Assembly (NCBI GenBank): GCA_036510575.1 | Contig: DATCDR010000013.1 | Span: 1 to 10,003, forward strand | DNA: 10,003 nt | Direction of reading: 5' to 3' | Origin: DATCDR01 sp036510575 | GTDB taxonomy: Bacteria > Actinomycetota > Acidimicrobiia > Acidimicrobiales > Bog-793 | Part shown: positions 5,632-10,003 of the stretch, piece by piece | Position numbering within the stretch: the stretch's first letter is position 1 | How the letters are laid out: each line of letters begins with the position of its first letter | The notes under the pieces: generated by a model | The model's database searches: none | Told to the model about the DNA's origin: nothing | The model's input: only the letters and a program-made list of their open reading frames with translations | Made by a program: the position numbers and the translations under genes

Positions 5632-6351
5632 TCAGAACAGCCCAGGGTTGACAAGCTCTTCGGCCACGAGATCCGGGCGGTTATTCCGCACGCTGCCGAC
5701 TGCCGTACCGACTCGCCTGCGTGCAAGCGTTCCGGATCTCGCCGGGGTCAGCATCGCCTGAAGTTCGTTTCCATCGTGCAGGTCGCTGTCGAGCCACCGC
5801 TCGAGCGTGCCGTCGTTCTCCAAGATGACGGGCATCCGAGTGTGGATCGCTTCGACATCCTCGTTCGCGTCAGTTGTGACGATCGCGCAGGTGTAGATAA
5901 CGCCAGCGTCTTCCGCGCCTATCTGCGGCGACCTCCAGGCTTCCCAGAGTCCGGCGAACGCGAGCGGTTCGAGATTGCTCCTCGTGAAGTAGTAGGGCTG
6001 GCGCACCTCGCCGGGAGTGGTCTTCCACTCGTAGTAGCCGTCGGCTGGAATGATGCAGCGCTGGGAGCGGAACGGCGTGCGAAACGAGGCTTTCGTAGCG
6101 ATGCTCTCTGCGCGCGCGTTGATGGTGTTGGCGCCGAATGAGAGTCCTTTTGCCCACGGCGGAACGAGTCCCCATCGGTACAGGCGAAGCCTTCGCTCGC
6201 CGTCTTTATCATCGACAATCGCAGGGATCGTCTCGGTCGGCGGGACGTTCCAGGAGGGGATAACTGACTCCGCGATCCGCGGTTCGAAGGTCGCGTTGAA
6301 AAGTGAAGCGATCTCCGGCACCGAGGTTGCGAGCACAAATCTTCCACACAT
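5632..6351 (-). CDS. SRAP-family protein (YedK/HMCES type), abasic-site crosslinker
   Basis: Proteins of this family shield abasic sites in single-stranded DNA by forming a thiazolidine crosslink between Cys2 and the abasic sugar; some act as SOS-associated peptidases that cut off their own start methionine. The 239-residue protein begins MCGRF, so Cys2 is exposed after methionine removal. Other expected active-site residues are visible: Asn78 (INARAE), Glu108 (PADGYYEWK) and His170 (IHTRMP). Conserved WNVPPTE, YRWGLVPPWAK and a late VGTAVGSVRNN also fit. The start is fixed by MCGRF at ATG 6351, although the frame runs 44 codons further upstream. It has no Shine-Dalgarno sequence; TAAAAT lies seven bases before the ATG, suggesting a leaderless mRNA. 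I saw no actinobacterial LexA box (CGAAC-N4-GTTCG) in the upstream region. It is convergent with gcvH and divergent from icd. Confidence 0.96.
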   Translation of the reverse strand: MCGRFVLATSVPEIASLFNATFEPRIAESVIPSWNVPPTETIPAIVDDKDGERRLRLYRWGLVPPWAKGLSFGANTINARAESIATKASFRTPFRSQRCIIPADGYYEWKTTPGEVRQPYYFTRSNLEPLAFAGLWEAWRSPQIGAEDAGVIYTCAIVTTDANEDVEAIHTRMPVILENDGTLERWLDSDLHDGNELQAMLTPARSGTLARRRVGTAVGSVRNNRPDLVAEELVNPGLF

Positions 6352-6358
6352 ACGCCCA

Positions 6359-6364
6359 ATTTTA
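6359..6364 (-). promoter_or_regulatory. candidate -10 element (TAAAAT) of the SRAP gene
   Basis: TAAAAT on the minus strand is close to the consensus TATAAT and ends seven bases before ATG 6351. Transcription would therefore start at or next to the start codon. It is a rare A/T-rich patch in GC-rich surroundings. No clear -35 hexamer is seen. Confidence 0.5.
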
Positions 6365-6634
6365 GGCCACGCGCCTCGCTTGGCCCCGCATCCATCTGCT
6401 TGTGCGCAGCCGACTCGAACGGCTCCTCGCCTGGCCGCAGGCGGCAGTGTCGAAGCGGGCTCTTCCCTTTGGAATTGGACCAACTGGTGAGCGCCGACCT
6501 ACCGTCTGAGTGCGCCAAGCGCGCGGCCGACGTGCGTCATCTCAGAAGAGGTGCCGTGCTGGAGATTGGCCTGGTCTGGCATCGCCAAGTCTCACAAGCA
6601 ACCTGACAGGCCGCGTTGGCGCGGCGCGATCACC

Positions 6635-6642
6635 GAGAGGAG
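6635..6642 (+). promoter_or_regulatory. ribosome binding site that sets the icd start
   Basis: GAGAGGAG ends nine bases before GTG 6652. It selects this GTG over the in-frame TTG 6616, which sits inside a hairpin and lacks a binding site. Confidence 0.7.
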
Positions 6643-6651
6643 CACAAGGTA

Positions 6652-8112
6652 GTGGCATCCACCGAGGCCTCTGGCCCGATTCCAATCACCGTTGCGTATG
6701 GCAATGGCATCGGCCCAGAGATCATGATCGCGACGCTCGAGGTACTCCGCGCAGCTGGTGCAAATCTCCAAATCGAGGAGATCGAGATCGGGCAGGCGGT
6801 CTACGAGCGCGGTGTCACCTCAGGGGTCGAGCCGTCGGCGTGGGAGTCGCTTCGACGGACGAAGGTCTTCTTGAAGGCGCCGATCACCACCCCACAAGGC
6901 GGTGGATTCAAGAGCGTCAACGTAACGATCAGAAACACGCTCGGACTATTTGCAAACGTCCGTCCCTGTCCCGCCTACGCACCCTTCATCACCACCAAGC
7001 ACCCGGATATGGATGTGGTGATCATCCGGGAGAACGAAGAGGACGTCTACGCAGGTATCGAGCATCGCCAAAGCGAAGACGTGATGCAATGCCTGAAGCT
7101 GATCTCGCGTCCTGCGAGTGAGCGCATCGTGCGGTACGCCTTCGAATACGCCAAGCGCTACGACCGTAAAAAGGTGACGTGCTTCACGAAGGACAACATC
7201 ATGAAGCTCACCGACGGTCTGTTCCATGAGGTCTTCGACGAGGTGGCGGCTGAGTACCCCGAAATAGCGAACGAGCACTGGATCGTCGACATCGGTGCCG
7301 CGATGCTCGCCGACACGCCGACTGCTTTCGACGTCATCGTGTTGCCGAACCTGTACGGCGACATCCTCTCTGACGTCGCTGCCCAGATCACCGGCTCGGT
7401 CGGTCTTGGAGGTAGCGCCAACATCGGCACCGACATCGCGATGTTCGAGGCGATCCACGGCTCCGCACCTCGAATCGCGGGCCAAGACATCGCGAATCCG
7501 TCGGGACTTTTGCTCGCGGCCGTGCAGATGCTCGTCCACGTCGGTGAAGGGGAGGTCGCCAGCACGATTCACAACGCCTGGCTGCGGACGATCGAGGACG
7601 GCATGCACACCGTCGACATCTTCAATTCCAAGATGTCTGTCGAAAAGGTCGGCACCGCGGCCTTCGCCGCCGAGGTGATCGAGCGTCTCGGGAAGGTGCC
7701 GTCCACGCTGAACGTCGTCAGCTATCGCTCAGCGACCTCGCCGATCGAGATCGCGCTCACGCCACGCGGGCACTCCGAGAAGGTGCAAGTCGGCATCGAT
7801 GTATTCGTCGCGTGGCTAGACGCCCCGTCGCTTTTGATCAAGGAGCTACAGCGGCAAGAGTCCTCCGAGCTCAAGTTGGCGATGGTCTCCAACAGGGGAC
7901 AGCTCTGCTACCCAAATGGCGCCGATGCTCCCGTGCTCACCGATCACTACCGCTGTCGCTTCGAATCGCCCGATGGCACGACAGCGGTGGACACCCACAT
8001 GCTGTTGGCGCTGCTCGCCAGGCTGGCCGAGGTAGGCCTGCCCTTTGTCAAGAGCGAAGGTCTGTTCACCTTCGACGGGGCGCCTGGCTTCTCTCTTGGT
8101 CAAGGACAGTAA
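6652..8112 (+). CDS. icd: isocitrate dehydrogenase, long form with C-terminal domain
   Basis: This TCA-cycle enzyme oxidises isocitrate to 2-oxoglutarate and CO2 while reducing NAD(P). The 486-residue product belongs to the longer Thermus/Rickettsia-type class. Residues about 10-330 are the isocitrate/isopropylmalate dehydrogenase fold, and about 375-486 are the extra C-terminal domain, with VGIDVFVAW, TDHYRCRF and FDGAPGF. Substrate and metal residues are visible: Ser88, Asn90 and Arg94 (GGGFKSVNVTIR), Arg104, Arg126 (IIRENEEDVYAG), Tyr133, Lys180 (TKDN), Asp213, and Asp237/Asp241 (LYGDILSD). At the coenzyme-choosing position the loop reads HGSAPRIAGQDIANP: Arg274-Ile275. NADP enzymes of the E. 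coli type have Lys-Tyr there and NAD enzymes often Asp-Ile, so cofactor preference is unclear. GTG 6652 follows GAGAGGAG. Five bases or fewer of unstructured sequence separate its stop from a convergent hairpin. Confidence 0.96.
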   Translation: MASTEASGPIPITVAYGNGIGPEIMIATLEVLRAAGANLQIEEIEIGQAVYERGVTSGVEPSAWESLRRTKVFLKAPITTPQGGGFKSVNVTIRNTLGLFANVRPCPAYAPFITTKHPDMDVVIIRENEEDVYAGIEHRQSEDVMQCLKLISRPASERIVRYAFEYAKRYDRKKVTCFTKDNIMKLTDGLFHEVFDEVAAEYPEIANEHWIVDIGAAMLADTPTAFDVIVLPNLYGDILSDVAAQITGSVGLGGSANIGTDIAMFEAIHGSAPRIAGQDIANPSGLLLAAVQMLVHVGEGEVASTIHNAWLRTIEDGMHTVDIFNSKMSVEKVGTAAFAAEVIERLGKVPSTLNVVSYRSATSPIEIALTPRGHSEKVQVGIDVFVAWLDAPSLLIKELQRQESSELKLAMVSNRGQLCYPNGADAPVLTDHYRCRFESPDGTTAVDTHMLLALLARLAEVGLPFVKSEGLFTFDGAPGFSLGQGQ

Positions 8113-8128
8113 GGCTCGAGGTCGAGCT
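8113..8128. terminator. hairpin between convergent genes, possible bidirectional terminator
   Basis: GCTCG (8114-8118) and CGAGC (8123-8127) pair around AGGT, and an outer G-T wobble is possible. The hairpin starts right after the icd stop codon and seven bases beyond the stop of the minus-strand small gene. No T-run follows on either side, so only position and symmetry support it. Confidence 0.35.
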
Positions 8129-8134
8129 CCTCGT

Positions 8135-8311
8135 TCAGCGCGGGACGTGAAAGTGGAAGTCGGTCTGCTCGAGTCCTGCCTCATCGGCGTACATCACTAC
8201 GGTCATCCCGCCGGCAATGACTTCACGCGAGAAGCGGATGTCCTTCCCGCACTCGAGACACATCAGGTCGAAGACGGGCGGTTCGGCAGGAGTCTGCTGG
8301 TCGGGGCTCAC
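8135..8311 (-). CDS. small cysteine-containing protein, about 58 aa, unrecognised
   Basis: A short minus-strand frame from GTG 8311 to TGA 8135-8137 encodes 58 residues. It contains DLMCLECGKDIRFSREV (residues 15-31), a CxxC knuckle, and ends TDFHFHVPR with two histidines, a composition suited to binding one metal ion. The frame is open upstream to about 8418 and includes a further CSC pair (GACSCDVARA) but has no ATG, GTG or TTG there. A longer product with a CxC…CxxC zinc-ribbon arrangement would need a rare start such as ATT or a correction of the sequence. No ribosome binding site is clear. It lies 64 bases downstream of the nitroreductase on the same strand, so it may be cotranscribed. 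Third positions are strongly G/C. I do not recognise the family. Confidence 0.55.
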   Translation of the reverse strand: MSPDQQTPAEPPVFDLMCLECGKDIRFSREVIAGGMTVVMYADEAGLEQTDFHFHVPR

Positions 8312-8375
8312 GACGTCGTCGTATCTGGCGCGAGCGACGTCGCAGCTGCAGGCGCCTGGCGAGGGATCAATCGCA

Positions 8376-8885
8376 CTACCAGTGGTTGTAGTGGACGACT
8401 TCGTCGATCGGTCGACGCTTCGGATTCATGATCGGCTTGAGCGGCCGATCCGCTGGGTAGCCGAGCGAGATGAAGTACGCGGCGTACTTGTCATTGGGAA
8501 ATCCGAGGATCTCGCGAGCGCGGTCCTTGTCGCCGATCGAGGCGTGCGCCGTGCCGATTCCGAGATCAGCGGCGGCGACCATTATCTGGAGAGTTGCCTG
8601 ACCGAGGTCGTACTCGATGATCGCGCTCCGCTCCTCGTTGATCGGTGCGACGAGAACGATGCAAGCAGCAGCGCCAGCGACGTGGCCCGCGCCCTGCCAC
8701 AGGGTTGCGAGTTCGGTGAGGAGCTCGCTACCGGTGCAGACGATGAAGTCCCACGGCTGGGTGTTCGACGCGGACGGAGCCCGCCAGCCTGCCTCGGTGA
8801 TGCGGTCCAGATCTTCTTTGGAGATCGGCTGGTCCGTAAAGGTCCGAACGTTTCGCCGTGCTCGTAGTGCGTCCCAAGTTTCCAT
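8376..8885 (-). CDS. nitroreductase-family FMN oxidoreductase
   Basis: This is a flavin-dependent oxidoreductase of the nitroreductase superfamily, using NAD(P)H to reduce nitro compounds, quinones or other small molecules. The physiological substrate cannot be told from sequence. Its 169 residues fit the short subfamily. The FMN-phosphate motif is RARRNVRTF (8-16), followed by the PSASNTQPWDF loop (37-47). IEYDLGQATLQIMVAAADLGIGTAHA (90-115) is the core helix region, then ISLGYPADRPLKP (139-151), and the family-typical tail RRPIDEVVHYNHW. ATG 8885 is chosen because METWDALRARRNVR is the usual opening. There is no Shine-Dalgarno sequence; TAGTCT sits exactly six bases before the ATG, suggesting a leaderless mRNA. 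It is divergent from the GNAT gene, with about 150 bases between them. Confidence 0.95.
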   Translation of the reverse strand: METWDALRARRNVRTFTDQPISKEDLDRITEAGWRAPSASNTQPWDFIVCTGSELLTELATLWQGAGHVAGAAACIVLVAPINEERSAIIEYDLGQATLQIMVAAADLGIGTAHASIGDKDRAREILGFPNDKYAAYFISLGYPADRPLKPIMNPKRRPIDEVVHYNHW

Positions 8886-8891
8886 GGCCGA

Positions 8892-8897
8892 AGACTA
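8892..8897 (-). promoter_or_regulatory. candidate -10 element (TAGTCT) of the nitroreductase gene
   Basis: TAGTCT on the minus strand fits TANNNT and is six bases from ATG 8885, the spacing for transcription beginning on the A of ATG. The same hexamer at the same spacing precedes ATG 4292. No -35 match is evident. Confidence 0.42.
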
Positions 8898-9021
8898 TCC
8901 CCAGACAGGCGGCCCACGTGTGTGTGCTGACGACAGGGGTGCGCTTGCGACGGCCGGGTTCGTTTTCTACGGCCGCGACCATTCGTGGCCTCGTTCACGA
9001 GGTGCGCATCGCCCACGGCGA

Positions 9022-9027
9022 TAGAGT
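9022..9027 (+). promoter_or_regulatory. candidate -10 element (TAGAGT) of the GNAT gene
   Basis: TAGAGT fits TANNNT and ends eight bases before GTG 9036, so the transcript would start at or one or two bases before the start codon. A small inverted repeat, CCTCG-TTCA-CGAGG (8989-9002), lies just upstream, about where a -35 box or an operator would be. Confidence 0.35.
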
Positions 9028-9035
9028 CCGCCGCC

Positions 9036-9500
9036 GTGCACGTCGATGTCGAACAGGTACCCGTCTTTCTCGTTTTGCCACTTCGCCAGCGGGTGCTTCG
9101 GCCGCATCAGCGCCTCGCCGATGTCGGCTTCGAGGGCGATACGACCGGCACGCACTTCGCGGCCTTCGAGGCCTCGAGCGTGATCGTTGGGGTGGTGTCG
9201 CTCATCACCGAGCCACCTGATGCGAGCGGGGCGCGATGCTGGCGACTGCGGGGGATGGCGACCGATCCACCCCGACAGCGCCAAGGTGTCGGCCGCGCGC
9301 TCATGGCCGGACTCCTCGACTTCGTTGCTCGAAGCGGCGGCGGGGCAATCTGGTGCAACGCGCGGCTGCACGCCGTCGGGTTCTACGAGCTCTTCGGCTT
9401 CGTCGCATCCGGTGAGGTCTTCGAGGAGCCAGAGATCGGGCCGCATGTGCGTATGTCGCGCGTCGTCGAGCAGCAAGTCGGCGATCCTTCGCCGGATTGA
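9036..9500 (+). CDS. GNAT-family N-acetyltransferase
   Basis: GNAT enzymes transfer an acetyl group from acetyl-CoA to an amine; the substrate here is unknown. The 154-residue product has the typical order: an N-terminal strand and helix with VLPLRQRVLRPHQ (13-25), the strand FAAFEASSVIVGVVSLI (41-57), and motif A, LRGMATDPPRQRQGVGRALM (71-90), whose QRQGVG forms the pyrophosphate-binding loop. AIWCNARLHAVGFYELFGF (104-122) is the motif B region with the usual GFYELFGF turn. GTG 9036 is chosen because VHVDVEQVPV is a family-like beginning. In-frame ATG 8985 would add 17 unlikely residues. No Shine-Dalgarno sequence is seen, and a -10-like TAGAGT lies eight bases upstream. It precedes the Rieske gene by 62 bases on the same strand. 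Confidence 0.9.
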   Translation: MHVDVEQVPVFLVLPLRQRVLRPHQRLADVGFEGDTTGTHFAAFEASSVIVGVVSLITEPPDASGARCWRLRGMATDPPRQRQGVGRALMAGLLDFVARSGGGAIWCNARLHAVGFYELFGFVASGEVFEEPEIGPHVRMSRVVEQQVGDPSPD

Positions 9501-9550
9501 TCGGTCGGCCTCTTTGAGCTTTCGAGCGAGGTAGGTTCGACGCCGACGAC

Positions 9551-9558
9551 AAGGGAGG
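9551..9558 (+). promoter_or_regulatory. ribosome binding site of the Rieske oxygenase gene
   Basis: AAGGGAGG ends four bases before ATG 9563 (reading GGAGGTGG gives even shorter spacing). It is the strongest purine-rich site nearby and fixes this start. Confidence 0.6.
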
Positions 9559-9562
9559 TGGG

Positions 9563-10003
9563 ATGCTCAGCCACGAAGAGAACGACTATCTCTGCCGCGT
9601 CGGGCCGGGTACTCCGATGGGTGCGGCACTCCGGCGCTACTGGATCCCGGCGTGTCTGAGCGCGGACCTGCCGGAGGCGGACTCCGATCCGGTTCGGATT
9701 CGCCGGGTCGGCGAGGATCTCGTCGCATTTCGGGACACCAACGGTGTCGTTGGCATCCTCGACGAGCAGTGTTGTCATCGAGGTGCCTCCCTCGCGTTCG
9801 GCCGCGTCGAGGAGTGCGGGATCCGATGCCTTTACCACGGCTGGAAGTACGCGGTTGACGGCACGATCCTCGAGACGCCGAACATGGCCGACTCGAGGTA
9901 CCGCCAGGCGATCAAGGCTCCCGCATACCCAGTCTGTGAGGTCGGCGACATCGTCTGGGTCTACCTCGGACCGCCAGAGCTGATCCCGCCAGAGCCCGCG
10001 TTC
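9563..10003 (+). CDS. Rieske-type aromatic ring-hydroxylating oxygenase large subunit (3' partial)
   Basis: This is the N-terminal 147 residues of a Rieske non-heme iron oxygenase, resembling phthalate 4,5-dioxygenase-type large subunits that hydroxylate aromatic or other ring compounds with electrons from a reductase. It runs off the right edge. The opening MLSHEENDYLCRVGPGTPMG and LRRYWIPACL are typical of this subgroup. The Rieske [2Fe-2S] ligands are complete: Cys70 and His72 in QCCHRGASLAFG, and Cys89 and His92 in CLYHGWKY. GDIVWVYLGPPE closes the Rieske domain. The catalytic mononuclear-iron domain, with its 2-His-1-carboxylate site, would lie outside the window, so activity and substrate class cannot be judged. 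The start is ATG 9563 after AAGGGAGG. It may share a transcript with the GNAT gene 62 bases upstream. Confidence 0.95.
   Translation, partial: MLSHEENDYLCRVGPGTPMGAALRRYWIPACLSADLPEADSDPVRIRRVGEDLVAFRDTNGVVGILDEQCCHRGASLAFGRVEECGIRCLYHGWKYAVDGTILETPNMADSRYRQAIKAPAYPVCEVGDIVWVYLGPPELIPPEPAF

Larger units (their letters stand above)
6352..6651. promoter_or_regulatory. 300-base divergent intergenic region between SRAP and icd
   Basis: Both genes must be expressed from here. On the SRAP side is the TAAAAT box. On the icd side TTGGAC (6475-6480) and TACCGT (6500-6505) could be a promoter, with a rather long 19-bp spacer, giving icd a leader of about 140 bases. Three GC-rich hairpins occur: 6408-6424 (AGCCG/CGGCT), 6428-6443 (CGCCTG/CAGGCG) and 6610-6625 (GCCGCG/CGCGGC, loop TTGG). 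The last lies ten bases before the icd ribosome binding site. No gene on either strand is convincing. Confidence 0.4.

Noticed and set aside
6408..6424. tRNA T-arm-like element on the minus strand (AGCCG-TTCGAGT-CGGCT)
   Set aside because: The stem and loop match a T-arm, but no acceptor stem, anticodon arm or D-arm with correct spacing could be built around it. It is listed only as a hairpin.
6946..7608. Two long minus-strand frames antisense to icd
   Set aside because: They mirror the biased codons of icd and have no domain features; the sense product is unambiguous.
1..10003. CRISPR array, rRNA, complete insertion sequence, toxin-antitoxin pair or phage genes
   Set aside because: No regularly spaced repeats, rRNA-like stretches, transposase motifs, paired terminal repeats or phage structural genes were seen in reading both strands.

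Overview
The window is about 60-65% G+C. Most third codon positions are G or C, genes are short and lie on both strands, GTG starts are common, and several starts follow a TANNNT hexamer directly. This suggests a high-GC actinobacterium, perhaps a soil or uncultured lineage such as Acidimicrobiia or Thermoleophilia. That placement is an inference. It could be tested by searching databases with the isocitrate dehydrogenase and GcvH proteins.

Layout. Positions 2-103 may hold the last codons of an unrecognised gene, followed by about 400 bases with no supportable gene. On the minus strand come a small acidic protein (508-762) and a large FtsX-type ABC permease (976-3357). The permease's natural N-terminus sits in another frame upstream (to 3442), so it appears frameshifted, and no ATPase partner is visible. 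Positions 3443-3812 hold no clear gene but contain spaced TGTC motifs and a palindrome. Next is a divergent pair of membrane proteins: a DoxX-like protein (minus, 3813-4205) and a DUF998-like protein (plus, 4289-4891). A 45-residue single-pass membrane protein (4931-5068) and a stand-alone glycine cleavage H protein (gcvH, 5210-5599) follow.

Second half. gcvH converges on an SRAP-family (YedK/HMCES) abasic-site-shielding protein (minus, 5632-6351). A 300-base divergent region with several hairpins separates this from a Thermus/Rickettsia-type isocitrate dehydrogenase with the extra C-terminal domain (6652-8112). That gene converges on a short cysteine-containing reading frame (minus, 8135-8311), which lies downstream of a nitroreductase (minus, 8376-8885). 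A GNAT acetyltransferase (plus, 9036-9500) is divergent from the nitroreductase. The window ends inside a Rieske-type ring-hydroxylating oxygenase subunit (9563 onward).

The genes do not form one pathway. They look like ordinary chromosomal content: central metabolism (icd, gcvH), DNA damage tolerance (SRAP), redox and catabolic enzymes (nitroreductase, Rieske oxygenase) and membrane proteins. I found no CRISPR array, complete mobile element or rRNA/tRNA gene, and nothing I would call a new multigene system. The points most worth a second look are the apparent frameshift in the permease, the recurring TANNNT-6-nt-start arrangement suggesting leaderless transcripts, three small uncharacterised proteins, and an unusual coenzyme-site residue pair in the isocitrate dehydrogenase.
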